Shown in pieces: positions 24,256 through 35,694 of a stretch of DNA of 35,694 nt. This DNA is from an uncultured Desulfuromonadales bacterium (GTDB lineage: Bacteria > Desulfobacterota > Desulfuromonadia > Desulfuromonadales > Trichloromonadaceae): contig CALZIZ010000003.1 of assembly GCA_945787465.1 (NCBI GenBank), positions 1-35,694 on the forward strand, given 5' to 3'. Below the pieces are notes generated by a model. That model had not been told where the DNA came from and did not search any database. It saw nothing but the letters and a program-made list of their open reading frames with translations. Made by a program: the position numbers and the translations under genes. Numbering within the stretch: the stretch's first letter is position 1; each line of letters opens with the position of its first letter.

Positions 24256-26082
24256 ATGGAGAGTCGCTTCAGTGTTCTGCTGATCGAGGGGGAACAAGGA
24301 CTCTGTCGTCGCCTGAGCGCAATGCTCGGCGGCGCCGGTTACCGGGTGGACTGCGTCGAAGTGGGGGAAAAGCCGCTGGTCGCGGTGCAGAGGCTTGCCC
24401 CCGATGCGGTGATCCTGGAGATTGGCGCCGCCGAAGCTGAGGGCATGCAGGTGCTGCGGCGGCTGCTGAGCAACCGGGCCAACAGGGGACTGCCGGTGAT
24501 CGTCATCTCCAGCGAGGCGGCACTTGAATATGAGCTGCTCGATGCCTTCGATTTTCTGGCCCTGCCCCTCGACGAGCAGCGCCTGCTCGAGGATCTCGCT
24601 CTGCTGGAGCAACGGCGCAATTCCGGTGCTCTCCAGGCCCGCTTGCCCCTGGATGAGGAGGCCCTGGGACTGTTTCAGGACTACCTGCATCGCCACAGCG
24701 GCCTGCATTTTGACCAGCGCAACATCCGGGTGCTGGAGCGGGGGCTGCAGCGCCGAATGCGCGCCCTGGGGATCGACAGCTACCTAGGCTACTTCAGCTA
24801 CCTGGAGAGGTACGGAGAGATCCGTCGCGAACTCGCCAAACTGCTCGGGCTGCTGACCATCGGCGAAACTTACTTTTTTCGTTACCTGCCCCATTTCGAG
24901 GCGCTGGTTTCGCAGCTCATCCCCGAGGCCATTACCCGCAACCGCGCCTCGCGCACCCTGCGCATCTGGTCGGCCGGTTGCTCCAGCGGCGAGGAGGCAT
25001 ACACCCTGGCCCTGGTCCTGGCCGAGAATTTTCCCCAGCTGGCCGACTGGGATGTACAGATCCTGGCCACCGACATCAACAAGCAGGTGCTCAAAAAGGC
25101 CCGCGAGGGCCTGTTCAGCGCCCGTTCGGTACGCCTGGCCGAACCGCGCATGCTGAAGCGGTATTTTCGACCCGAGGGGAAGTCTTTTCGGCTTGAGGCG
25201 GCGATCCGCGAGCGGGTCCAGTTCGGTTACCTGAACCTGCAGACCGACAGTTATCCCGATGCGCTCGACATGGCTTTCTGTCGCAACGTCATGATCTATT
25301 TTCGCCCCGAAACGACGCGGCAGATCGTGGCGCGCCTGGCCCGGTGTCTGCGCCCGGAGGGCTATCTGTTTCTTGGCCACGCCGAAACCCTGCTGGGGAT
25401 CTCCGACGAGTTTGTTCGCATCGCCCGCTCGGGAGGCTTTTTGTATCAACTCAGCCCGAAGCAGGCGGAGCCTGCGCGGTCAGCCCCCGTAGAGCCACCT
25501 GCCGCAAGGACGCCCGTACAGGCCGTTGTGCCGGTTGCCAACCCGCAGCCTGCAGAAACTCCGCCTTCAGGGCCAATGGAGGTCTATCGGCAGGCCATGA
25601 ATGCCTTTGACCGGGAGGAATTCGGCGCGGCCCTTAGTGGCTTCGAGGGCCTGCTTGCGCAAGAGCCGGGGCATGTGGGGGCACTGGTGGGCAAGGGCTT
25701 TGTGCTCGCCAACCAGGCCCGGTACGACGAGGCTCTTGATTGCTGCAGCAAGGCCCTGGACGAAGATGACCTGTGCGCTGAAGCCTATTTTCTGCGCGGC
25801 ATGATTTATCAGATTCACGAGGAACAGGAGCAGGCCCTTGAAGAATACCGCAAGGCCCTGCTTCTGGACATGGATTTCATCATGCCCCACTACCAGCTGG
25901 GGCGTATCTTCGCCCGCGCCGGCAGAGACCGGGAGGCCCGGCGTGAGCTGCGCAACGTTCTCGGGCTGCTGGAAAAAATGCCCGAAGAGTCAGCGGTCCC
26001 CCACTCGGGGGGATTGTCGAGAGAGGTGTTTCTCGAGGTCTGCCGGGAGGATCTGCAAAGTCTGGAAACGGGAGAGCTGTAA
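24256..26082 (+). CDS. cheR: CheR-type methyltransferase with degenerate receiver and TPRs
   Basis: This 608-residue protein has three parts. Residues 1-120 look like a response-regulator receiver (SVLLIEGEQGLCRRLSAMLG), but the acidic pair is disrupted (Glu11-Gly-Glu), the phosphoacceptor site is Glu55 (AVILEIGA), and the conserved Lys is missing (LALPLDE). It should not be phosphorylated. Residues about 130-405 are the CheR domain (LLTIGETYFFRYLPHFEALV, IWSAGCSSGEEAYTLAL, FCRNVMIYF), which methylates receptor glutamates with SAM. After a proline/alanine linker, about 440-590 are TPR repeats. CheR-TPR proteins occur in Wsp (WspC) and Frz (FrzF) systems. The ribosome binding site is weak. Confidence 0.92.
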   Translation: MESRFSVLLIEGEQGLCRRLSAMLGGAGYRVDCVEVGEKPLVAVQRLAPDAVILEIGAAEAEGMQVLRRLLSNRANRGLPVIVISSEAALEYELLDAFDFLALPLDEQRLLEDLALLEQRRNSGALQARLPLDEEALGLFQDYLHRHSGLHFDQRNIRVLERGLQRRMRALGIDSYLGYFSYLERYGEIRRELAKLLGLLTIGETYFFRYLPHFEALVSQLIPEAITRNRASRTLRIWSAGCSSGEEAYTLALVLAENFPQLADWDVQILATDINKQVLKKAREGLFSARSVRLAEPRMLKRYFRPEGKSFRLEAAIRERVQFGYLNLQTDSYPDALDMAFCRNVMIYFRPETTRQIVARLARCLRPEGYLFLGHAETLLGISDEFVRIARSGGFLYQLSPKQAEPARSAPVEPPAARTPVQAVVPVANPQPAETPPSGPMEVYRQAMNAFDREEFGAALSGFEGLLAQEPGHVGALVGKGFVLANQARYDEALDCCSKALDEDDLCAEAYFLRGMIYQIHEEQEQALEEYRKALLLDMDFIMPHYQLGRIFARAGRDREARRELRNVLGLLEKMPEESAVPHSGGLSREVFLEVCREDLQSLETGEL

Positions 26083-26137
26083 TTTTGTATCCGCGTTTTT
26101 CGGCACTATGTCCCAAACAAAGGTCACAAGATTTATT

Positions 26138-26425
26138 GGCCACCAAGGCGCCAAGACACCAAGAAGAGCGAAAAACCTTTTTTTTTGCCGTTCATGCTGA
26201 GCTTGCCGAAGCATCGGTTTGCCAGAGGTTTCCAAAGCCTTCGACAAGCTCAGGCCGAACGGACTGAAGTTGTTAGAGTGGGGCCTGCCCCCCTGAAAAC
26301 ACCATACAAGACGCGGAGGAAATGCTGGATATTTCGAAACCAGGGTGACAATTCTTGGATAAGCCCCCTCAACACATCAGAGAATTCTTTGTGTTTTCGC
26401 TTGGTGCCTTGGTGCCTTGGTGGCA
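26138..26425. repeat. Inverted-repeat element in front of cheW, CCAAG family with a nested repeat
   Basis: The left arm (26138-26168) begins GGCCACCAAGGCGCCAAGAC. The right arm (26399-26425) ends CCTTGGTGGCA. They are imperfect reverse complements and belong to the same family as the element before glnS. Inside, 26188-26212 and 26238-26262 form a second inverted pair (CCGTTC...GAGCTTG and CAAGCTC...GAACGG), a different repeat family nested in the first. Confidence 0.78.
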
Positions 26426-26445
26426 ATCTCAGCCTTTGTTTTGGT

Positions 26446-26451
26446 TATAAT
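26446..26451 (+). promoter_or_regulatory. Possible -10 element upstream of cheW
   Basis: A perfect TATAAT lies 21 bases beyond the repeat's right end and 31 bases before the cheW start. No good -35 is visible at 16-18 bases, so only the -10 is supported. It would allow cheW-mcp-cheA-cheB to be expressed separately from cheR. Confidence 0.3.
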
Positions 26452-26481
26452 TTCGTAGTTTTTTGGAGATGAGGTGAGGCG

Positions 26482-27045
26482 GTGAGCAGTAAAAAACAGC
26501 AGCCGGGCAGCGGGACGGAAATCGCCGAGACCCTCCAGCAGATCCGCCAGGAGTATTGGCAGAGCCTGGACAGCCCACTTCAGCAGAGCGCCGGGGAAAC
26601 CGAGTCGTACCTGGTTTTCCGCCTGGGCAAAGAGGCCTTTGCGGTGCCCGCCCGGATGGCCCGGGAGGTGGTGCGGATTCCGCACATCGTGGCGGTGCCG
26701 CTGGTTCGCGAGCCGATCCGGGGGATCATCAATCTGCGCGGTGAGATCGTCGCGGTGAGCGATTTGCGCCACTTCTTCGGCCTGCCCGCCGCTGAACTGC
26801 AACCGACGGGCAGGCTGGTGGTGGTGGCCGCCGCCGGTTTGACCACGGCCCTTTATGTCGAGACCGTAGAGGGGATTCGGCGCCTCGACACCAAGGCCCT
26901 GGCGCCTGCGACCCCGGGGCTCGGCGGGGTGCCGCGTGAGGCGCTGGCCGGCCAGGTCCGCTCCGATCAGGGGCTGCTGGTGGTATTGAATCTCGATTAC
27001 ATACTTTCGCGGCCTGAATTTACTGTCGATTTCGGGGGCGAATAG
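26482..27045 (+). CDS. cheW: CheW-type chemotaxis adaptor
   Basis: This 187-residue protein couples the receptor to CheA. After a charged 40-residue N-terminal segment (EIAETLQQIRQEYWQSLDSP), the CheW domain runs from YLVFRLGKEAFAVPARMA through HIVAVPLVREPIRGIINLRG, then EIVAVSDLRHFFGLP. The IRGIINLRG(E)IV stretch is the family signature. The start is GTG at 26482, with GAGGTGAGG just upstream. It is separated from cheR by about 400 bp containing a repeat, but the MCP gene follows after 29 bases. Confidence 0.93.
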   Translation: MSSKKQQPGSGTEIAETLQQIRQEYWQSLDSPLQQSAGETESYLVFRLGKEAFAVPARMAREVVRIPHIVAVPLVREPIRGIINLRGEIVAVSDLRHFFGLPAAELQPTGRLVVVAAAGLTTALYVETVEGIRRLDTKALAPATPGLGGVPREALAGQVRSDQGLLVVLNLDYILSRPEFTVDFGGE

Positions 27046-27074
27046 CCGCTGTTGCTTTTTTTTAGGGGGTGACC

Positions 27075-28853
27075 ATGCTCGGTTGGTACCAGAACCATCT
27101 TTCCTCAAAGATCGTTGTTCCGTTGATTGTCGTGCTGGCGCTGATCATGGGAGGCTTTTCCTCCCTGTTCGTCAGCCAGCGCAGCGAGGCCATCAAGGCG
27201 ATGATGCTGACCAAGGCCAGAAGCCTGGCCCTGGTCGGGGGCAAGGCGATGGAGCGGATTCTCGAGGATGCCATCGACGGCGGGGTTCTGAGCCGGGAGC
27301 AGATCTTCGATGCCGATTACCGCAAGATCACCACGGGACCCCTGGCCGGGGCGTCTATCCCCAAGTATCGCACCGCCTACGACGAGTACCTCGATGAGAA
27401 GATCCTGACCTTTCAGGATACCTTTCTGGAAGAGGACAAAATGGTCGAGTTCGCGGTGCTGGTCGACCGCAACGGTTACCTGCCGACCCACAACACCCGC
27501 TATAGCAGCCCGCTGACCGGCGATCCCCTCAGAGATACAGTCGGCAACCGTACCAAGCGTATCTTCAACGATCCCACCGGCCTTGCCGCCGCCCGCTACG
27601 ACGGTAGCGACGGCAAACAGGCGCTGCGGCAGATCTACCAGCGCGACACCGGCGAGACCATGTGGGACATCACCGCCCCGGTCTACGTCAAGGGCGAGCA
27701 CTGGGGAGGCTTCCGCATCGGTTTCTCCATCAAGGACACCGAGGAAACCATCGCCACGATGCGCCAGAGCGTGCTGATCTCCATGCTGCTCATGCTGGTG
27801 GCCGCTTCGGTGACCATCTACGTGGTGGTCTACCGGGTGACCCGGCCGCTGAAGCGGGTGACCGAGGTCGCCAACCGCATCGCCGACGGGCAGCTCGACG
27901 AAACCATCGAGATCAAATCCGATGACGAAATCGGCAAGCTCGGCCAGGCCTTCAACAAGATGACCCAGGTGATCGTCAAGAGCCTCAAGGATGAGATCGA
28001 GATGAGCCAGCGGCTCCTCGACAGCGTCAAGGAGGCGATTCAGCAGCTTTCGACCAGCAGCAACGAGATCATGGCGATTTCGGCGCAGCAGTCTTCCGGC
28101 GCCAACCAGCAGGCCTCGGCGGTGCAGGAGGCGACCACCACCTCCGAAGAGATCGCGGTCACCGCCAAGCAGGTCGCCGAAAACGCCCTGAGCGTCGAAA
28201 CCCTTGCGGAAAAGGCCAACGCCGCCAGCAACGAGGGAATGCGCGGGGTCGAAGACGCCATCGGCGGCATGACCCTGCTCAAGGAACGGGTCCAGTCGAT
28301 TTCCAGCGCCATGCTCGGGCTGGGGGAAAACTCCAAGGAGATCGGCGGGATTGTCGACATCATCGACGAGATCTCGGACCAGACCAACCTGCTGGCCCTT
28401 AACGCGGCCATCGAGGCGGCCGGTGCCGGCGAGGCGGGCAAGCGCTTTTCGGTGGTTGCCACCGAGGTCCAGCGGCTCGCCGAGCGTACCGCGGCGGCGA
28501 CCAGGCAAATCAACCAGCTGATCGAGGAGATCCAGAAGGCGACCCACAAGACCATCATGCTCACCGAAGAAGGGACCAAGGGGGTCGACCATGCCAGCAC
28601 TCTGGTGACGAAGATTTCCGAAGGCCTGCAGCATATCATCCACATGGTCGGCCAGACCACCCGGGCCGCCAAGGAGATCAAGGTTTCGACCCAGCAGCAG
28701 ACCTCGGCCAGCGAACAGATGGCCGAGACCATTGCCGAGGTCAGGGACGTGGCCGCCCAGGTCGCCGATTCGGCAGGCGAGACGGCCCAGGCCATCGCCG
28801 AACTCAATGACCTGGCCGAGCGTCTGCGCGCCTTGGTGGAGGAGAGGGACTAG
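27075..28853 (+). CDS. Methyl-accepting chemotaxis protein (membrane receptor)
   Basis: This 592-residue receptor has TM1 at residues 13-33, a periplasmic sensor of about 195 residues (single-Cache-like in appearance, ligand unknown), TM2 at about 232-253 and a HAMP domain at about 254-306 ([18 protein letters not shown]). A cytoplasmic coiled-coil signalling domain follows. The hairpin tip reads [19 protein letters not shown], then [15 protein letters not shown]. The Arg usually found in EAARAGE is Gly here. There is no C-terminal NWETF-type tether. ATG 27075 has AGGGGG 6 bases upstream. GTG 27069 is less likely. The stop is one base before the cheA start. Confidence 0.95.
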   Translation: MLGWYQNHLSSKIVVPLIVVLALIMGGFSSLFVSQRSEAIKAMMLTKARSLALVGGKAMERILEDAIDGGVLSREQIFDADYRKITTGPLAGASIPKYRTAYDEYLDEKILTFQDTFLEEDKMVEFAVLVDRNGYLPTHNTRYSSPLTGDPLRDTVGNRTKRIFNDPTGLAAARYDGSDGKQALRQIYQRDTGETMWDITAPVYVKGEHWGGFRIGFSIKDTEETIATMRQSVLISMLLMLVAASVTIYVVVYRVTRPLKRVTEVANRIADGQLDETIEIKSDDEIGKLGQAFNKMTQVIVKSLKDEIEMSQRLLDSVKEAIQQLSTSSNEIMAISAQQSSGANQQASAVQEATTTSEEIAVTAKQVAENALSVETLAEKANAASNEGMRGVEDAIGGMTLLKERVQSISSAMLGLGENSKEIGGIVDIIDEISDQTNLLALNAAIEAAGAGEAGKRFSVVATEVQRLAERTAAATRQINQLIEEIQKATHKTIMLTEEGTKGVDHASTLVTKISEGLQHIIHMVGQTTRAAKEIKVSTQQQTSASEQMAETIAEVRDVAAQVADSAGETAQAIAELNDLAERLRALVEERD

Positions 28854-28854
28854 G

Positions 28855-30942
28855 GTGAAGGCCGAGCAGTTTCTCGAGACCTTTGTCGAGGACGCATCCG
28901 ATCATATCCGGGATATCCGCCGGGCCCTGTTGAGCCTTGAACAGGACGGCTTTGCAGCCGACACCCACCAGGAGTGTCTGCGCCGGGCCCACAACCTCAA
29001 GGGTTCGGCCCAGGTTTTCGGCCTGGAAGGCATCGCCGGCAGGGCCCACGCCCTTGAGGATTTGCTGGCCGGGGTCGATAAGGATCCGTACAAGCTGACC
29101 AGCGAACTGCTGGACCAGGCCCTCAAGGCGACCGATGAACTCGAAGCGCAGATTCAGGGGGCCCTCGAGAGCGGTGAACTGCTGCAACGCCTGGTCGCCA
29201 CCCTGGATGGGCTCGCACCCAAGCCTGCCGCAGAGGAGCCGCGGGAGAGGCCTGCGCCCCCGAGGCGGGGCACGGTGCGCACCAGTGTCGCTCGCCTCGA
29301 CCGCCTGGCCAATCTGCTCGGCGAACTGCTGGCGGTGCACGGGGGGCTTACCGGCCAGGCCGAACGGCTCAGGGAGTTGACCTCGACCCTCGAGCCCCTG
29401 TCCCAGGGGCTCAGGGGGCAGCCGGCTTACCCCGAGACCAAAGCTCTGCTGGATGGTTTTTGCGTCCTGGGCAACGACCTGGAGCAGGATCTTGTTGTCT
29501 TGCAGCAGCTGCTCGGCTCACTGCACTCTCAGGCCCTGGAACTGCGGTTGCTGCCCCTGGCGACAATCACCGAGGACCTGCCGCGCATGGCCCGTGACCT
29601 GGGAAAGGAACACCAGAAGCCCGTCGAGCTGGTTATCTCCGGCCAGGACGTGGAACTCGACCGGGGGATGCTCGACGCGGTAAAGCCGATGCTGCTGCAC
29701 ATGGTGCGCAATGCGGTGGATCACGGCATCGAATCGGCTGCGGAGCGCAGCCGCGCCGGCAAGCCTCAGGTGGGGCGCATCGAGTTGCAGGCCCGCTACG
29801 AAGGCGGGCTGGCGGTTATCTGCCTGCGTGATGACGGCCGGGGCATTCGAGCGGATACGGTTCGTGAAGCCGCCATCCGGGGGGGGCTGATCAGCGCCGA
29901 CGAAGCGGCAGCGATGAGCGATGAGGAGGCGGTGCATCTGATCATGAGGCCCGGTTTTTCCACCCGCGACTACATCACCGATGTTTCGGGCCGGGGGGTC
30001 GGCATGGATGTGGTCAAAAGCACCATGGACCAGGTCAAGGGCAACCTGGCCATCCTCTCCACTCCGGGGCGGGGCACCGAGATGGTGCTGCGCCTGCCTT
30101 TGACCATGGCGGTCATTGCCGGGCTGCTGGTCGAATGCGAAGGGGAAACCTACGGAATCCCCCTGCATTATGTGGTCGAGGTGCTGGGCCTTGCCGAGGA
30201 TGAGCTGTTCAGCGAGGGCGGCCGCGAGGTGATTCGCAGCCAGGGGCGCATGGTGCCGCTGGTGGCATTGCAGGATATTCTCGGCCTGGAGAGCGCCCGG
30301 GAGCAGACCTGGGCCCGCCGGATGACGGCGGTGGTGATCAGCTTCGGCGGCCAGGCCCGGGCTTTTTTGGTCTCGCGCTCCCTGGGAACCCGCGAGCTGC
30401 TGGTCAAGAAACTGGGGGACCAGCTCAAGAGCCTGCAGTTTTTCTCCGGGGCGACTCTGCTTGCCGACGGCACACCGGCGCTGATCCTTTCGGTTCCCGA
30501 TCTCTACGAGGCCCGCGGCGCAAGCCTCGGGCCCCGCCTGCGTCGCGAACTCGAAACCCGCAAGGAACAGGCGAGCCGTGGCAGGGTGCTGGTGGTCGAC
30601 GACTCGATCACCACCCGGACCATGGAGAAAAACATCCTAGAGGCCCACCAGTATGAGGTCGAGGTTGCAATTTCGGGGGTCGAGGCCCTGGCAAAGCTCG
30701 ATGCCGGTCATTATGACCTGGTTGTGACCGATATCGAGATGCCCGAAATGGACGGCTTTGAACTGACCCGGCAAATGCGCCAGGATGAGCGCACCGCCCA
30801 GTTGCCGGTGGTGGTCGTCTCCTCCCGGTCTTCGGACGAAGACCGGCGCAAGGGGCTCGAGGTCGGGGCCCAGGCCTATATTGTCAAAAGCAGCTTCGAC
30901 CAGGGCAAGCTGGTCGATACGGTGCGCACCCTGATCGGTTGA
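28855..30942 (+). CDS. cheA: Hybrid chemotaxis histidine kinase, CheA with C-terminal receiver
   Basis: This 695-residue kinase has an Hpt domain with phospho-His46 (LRRAHNLKGSAQVFG), a short linker with no CheY-binding P2 domain, and a dimerisation region (VARLDRLANLLGELLAVHGG). The ATPase domain has an N box near residue 283 (HMVRNAVDHGIE), a DDGRGI box and GRGVGMDVV. A CheW-like domain follows, then a receiver from about residue 577 (RVLVVDDSITTR) with Asp626 (VVTDIEMPEMDG). The start is GTG at 28855, one base after the MCP stop, behind GGAGGAGAGG. CheA-receiver fusions are known from Frz, Wsp and related alternative-function systems. Confidence 0.95.
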   Translation: MKAEQFLETFVEDASDHIRDIRRALLSLEQDGFAADTHQECLRRAHNLKGSAQVFGLEGIAGRAHALEDLLAGVDKDPYKLTSELLDQALKATDELEAQIQGALESGELLQRLVATLDGLAPKPAAEEPRERPAPPRRGTVRTSVARLDRLANLLGELLAVHGGLTGQAERLRELTSTLEPLSQGLRGQPAYPETKALLDGFCVLGNDLEQDLVVLQQLLGSLHSQALELRLLPLATITEDLPRMARDLGKEHQKPVELVISGQDVELDRGMLDAVKPMLLHMVRNAVDHGIESAAERSRAGKPQVGRIELQARYEGGLAVICLRDDGRGIRADTVREAAIRGGLISADEAAAMSDEEAVHLIMRPGFSTRDYITDVSGRGVGMDVVKSTMDQVKGNLAILSTPGRGTEMVLRLPLTMAVIAGLLVECEGETYGIPLHYVVEVLGLAEDELFSEGGREVIRSQGRMVPLVALQDILGLESAREQTWARRMTAVVISFGGQARAFLVSRSLGTRELLVKKLGDQLKSLQFFSGATLLADGTPALILSVPDLYEARGASLGPRLRRELETRKEQASRGRVLVVDDSITTRTMEKNILEAHQYEVEVAISGVEALAKLDAGHYDLVVTDIEMPEMDGFELTRQMRQDERTAQLPVVVVSSRSSDEDRRKGLEVGAQAYIVKSSFDQGKLVDTVRTLIG

Positions 30943-30981
30943 GACCCCGGGGCCGCATCACATAGAAGGTTGAAAAACGCG

Positions 30982-32019
30982 ATGATCAAGGTGCTGATAG
31001 CCGATGACGCCCGGCTGGTGCGGATGCTGCTGCGGGAGATTCTTTCCCGCCAACCCGACATGTCGGTGGTCGGCGAGGCCTGCAACGGCCGGGACGCTGT
31101 GGACAAGACGCTGGAACTCGAACCGGATCTGGTGATCATGGACGTGGTCATGCCGGTGATGGACGGGCTGACGGCGGTGCGCGAAATCATGGCCCGGCGG
31201 CCGACGCCGATCCTGGTTCTTTCGGGTAACGTCGACCCGAAGGACAGCAAATGCGCCTTCCAGGCGATCAAGCTAGGCGCCCTTGACGTCATGCCCAAGC
31301 CCGCAGGGGGCCTGCAGGCGGGCCAGTCCTTCATCGGACCCCTGGTGGAGAAGGTGCGGTTGCTCGCCAGGGTTCCGGTGATGCACCATTTTCGCGGTTA
31401 CCGTCAGCCGGTGGTGCAAAAAACCGCCGTTGCGCCCAACGGCCCGCGCACCCTGCTCGCCGTCGGTGCCTCCACCGGAGGCCCCAAGGCGGTGTTGCAG
31501 CTGCTCCAGACCATCCCCCTGAGCCTTGGGTTGCAGGTGCTGGTGGTTCAGCACATCGCCAGGGGCTTCGGCGCTGGGTTCGCAACCTGGCTCGACCGGG
31601 AGAGCCCCTACCGCGTACGTGTGGCCTGCGAGGGGGATGTCCCCGAAAGCGGTGTGGTTCTGGTAGCGCCTGATGATTTGCACATGCAGCTCTGGGAGGG
31701 GCGGGTTCACCTGTGCGACTCGCTGCCGGTCAACAGCTGCCGCCCCTCGGTGGACGTGCTCTACCACTCCCTGGCCGTCGGAGGGGCCTCGTCGGTGATT
31801 GCCGTGCTGCTCAGCGGCATGGGCCAGGACGGCGCCGCAGGGATGGTCGCTCTCAAGAAACAGGGCAGCTATAATATCGCTCAGGACAAGGAAAGCTGCG
31901 CGGTGTACGGCATGCCGGGGGCTGCGGTGGCCCGCAACGCGGTGCAGCAGGAGCTGCCCCTCGAACAGATCCCCGAGGCGGTTGTGGCCCTGGCCAGGGG
32001 CCGAGGCAAGAGCCGTTAA
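30982..32019 (+). CDS. cheB: CheB, receptor methylesterase/deamidase response regulator
   Basis: This 345-residue protein has a receiver domain with the acidic pair Asp8-Asp9 and phosphoacceptor Asp54 (LVIMDVVMPVMDG). The methylesterase domain follows, with the catalytic triad Ser164 (GASTGGP), His191 (VVQHIARGFG) and Asp283 (GMGQDGAAG). It removes methyl groups added by CheR when phosphorylated by CheA. TTG 30970 in frame is possible, but ATG 30982 has AAGG about 12 bases upstream and gives the usual start. It is 39 bases after cheA and is the last gene of the cluster. No CheY or CheD follows. Confidence 0.95.
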   Translation: MIKVLIADDARLVRMLLREILSRQPDMSVVGEACNGRDAVDKTLELEPDLVIMDVVMPVMDGLTAVREIMARRPTPILVLSGNVDPKDSKCAFQAIKLGALDVMPKPAGGLQAGQSFIGPLVEKVRLLARVPVMHHFRGYRQPVVQKTAVAPNGPRTLLAVGASTGGPKAVLQLLQTIPLSLGLQVLVVQHIARGFGAGFATWLDRESPYRVRVACEGDVPESGVVLVAPDDLHMQLWEGRVHLCDSLPVNSCRPSVDVLYHSLAVGGASSVIAVLLSGMGQDGAAGMVALKKQGSYNIAQDKESCAVYGMPGAAVARNAVQQELPLEQIPEAVVALARGRGKSR

Positions 32020-32054
32020 CTATATGAGACAGGGCCCCCAAGGCCAAAAGCATT

Positions 32055-32152
32055 TGCCACAGAGAGCACAGAGTTCACAGAGAGGGCCTTTCGATTATAG
32101 GTTTGCCTCTGTGGGCTCTGTGTCCTCTAGTGAGCGAAGCGAACGGGTGGCA
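32055..32152. repeat. Inverted-repeat element in front of cysS, CAGAG family
   Basis: The left arm begins TGCCACAGAGAGCACAGAG. The right part contains CCTCTGTGGGCTCTGTGTCC (32106-32125) and ends GGGTGGCA. Between them is GTGAGCGAAGCGAACGGG (32130-32147), one base different from a word in the 19273-19397 element. It lies in the 230-bp gap between cheB and cysS. Confidence 0.72.
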
Positions 32153-32249
32153 AAAAAGCCTTTTGGCAATCAAAAACCAAGACGACTATGAGTTGCCATT
32201 CGCGCACCACCGCGCCGCGCGACATGAATAACAAGGAGAAACCGAGACC

Positions 32250-33695
<1,446 letters not shown>

Positions 33696-33702
33696 TAAAA
33701 TT

Positions 33703-33844
33703 TGCCACAGAGAACACAGACCTCACCGAGAAAACCGAAGTTTTAAAGTCTATAAGAGCGCGGAAGGAGTGGTCCTGCTGCGCTCTTTTCTTTTTTCGTT
33801 AAAATGGTTCTGTAAACTCTGTGTTCTCTGTGTCCTCTGTGGCA
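33703..33844. repeat. Inverted-repeat element between cysS and uvrB, CAGAG family
   Basis: The left arm (33703-33730) begins TGCCACAGAGAACACAGA. The right arm (33818-33844) ends TCTGTGTCCTCTGTGGCA and is its imperfect reverse complement. The interior carries an intrinsic terminator (33754-33798). The right end stops only 15 bases before the uvrB start codon. Confidence 0.82.
33754..33798 (+). terminator. Intrinsic terminator inside the repeat, after cysS
   Basis: The stem AAGAGCGC/GCGCTCTT (33754-33761 and 33780-33787) encloses an 18-base loop and is followed by TTCTTTTTT. It probably ends cysS transcription. Confidence 0.75.
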
Positions 33845-33859
33845 TGAATAAGGATTTAT

Positions 33860-35694
<1,835 letters not shown>

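Noticed and set aside
27105-28643. Minus-strand open frame of 512 codons opposite the MCP gene
   Set aside because: The MCP reading is unambiguous, and the antisense product has only low-complexity Leu/Asp/Gly sequence.
28732-28854. Upstream extension of the cheA frame
   Set aside because: It lies inside the MCP coding region with a non-native arginine-rich translation. GTG 28855 has the binding site and gives a normal Hpt start.

Overview
The window reads as a typical bacterial chromosome segment, GC-rich in its genes, most likely from the Desulfuromonadia (the Geobacter/Desulfuromonas/Pelobacter lineage). That assignment is inference. It rests on the hemW-hrcA-grpE-dnaK-dnaJ order, a CarD gene beside ispD-ispF, a CheA-receiver chemosensory cluster, and intergenic gaps filled with degenerate inverted repeats. 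No rRNA, tRNA, CRISPR array, transposase or phage gene was seen.

Layout. 1-111 (minus) is the start of an unidentified gene. 112-1158 is about 1 kb without a convincing gene, carrying a small inverted-repeat element and a possible promoter. 1159-8782 is a Mrp-type cation/proton antiporter operon in the order E-F-G-(two halves of the MrpA C-terminus)-B-C-D-D-small membrane protein-D. Its first eight genes follow the order of the ion-translocating module of archaeal membrane-bound hydrogenase (MbhA-H). It has no hydrogenase genes and ends with three large antiporter-like subunits. A universal stress protein gene (8810-9274) and hemW (9295-10428) follow closely.

10463-15480 is the heat-shock operon hrcA-grpE-dnaK-dnaJ. 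It has a consensus-like promoter, a perfect CIRCE operator at the expected start site, and a terminator-like hairpin in the leader. Two envelope genes follow: a periplasmic LpoA-like/ABC-binding fold protein and a carboxypeptidase-regulatory-like lipoprotein. Two minus-strand genes come next: a ketopantoate reductase family protein and a TPR protein with a membrane C-terminal domain. carD, ispD and ispF (isoprenoid MEP pathway) and glnS follow on the plus strand.

24256-32019 is a five-gene chemosensory cluster: CheR with a degenerate receiver and TPRs, CheW, a membrane MCP, CheA with a fused receiver, and CheB. It resembles the Wsp and Frz systems. No stand-alone CheY, CheD or GGDEF output gene is nearby, so its output is unknown. 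cysS and the first 611 codons of uvrB close the window.

Most gaps over about 140 bp hold dispersed repeats. Four elements (in front of glnS, cheW, cysS and uvrB) share outer ends close to TGCCAC...GTGGCA, although their arms belong to two different sequence families. One contains an intrinsic terminator, and two carry TATAAT at or just beyond the right end. Other gaps hold a palindrome pair, a heptamer tandem array and a third arm family. The best candidates for something undescribed are the three-antiporter Mbh-ordered Mrp locus, the hairpin after CIRCE, and the common-end repeat elements.
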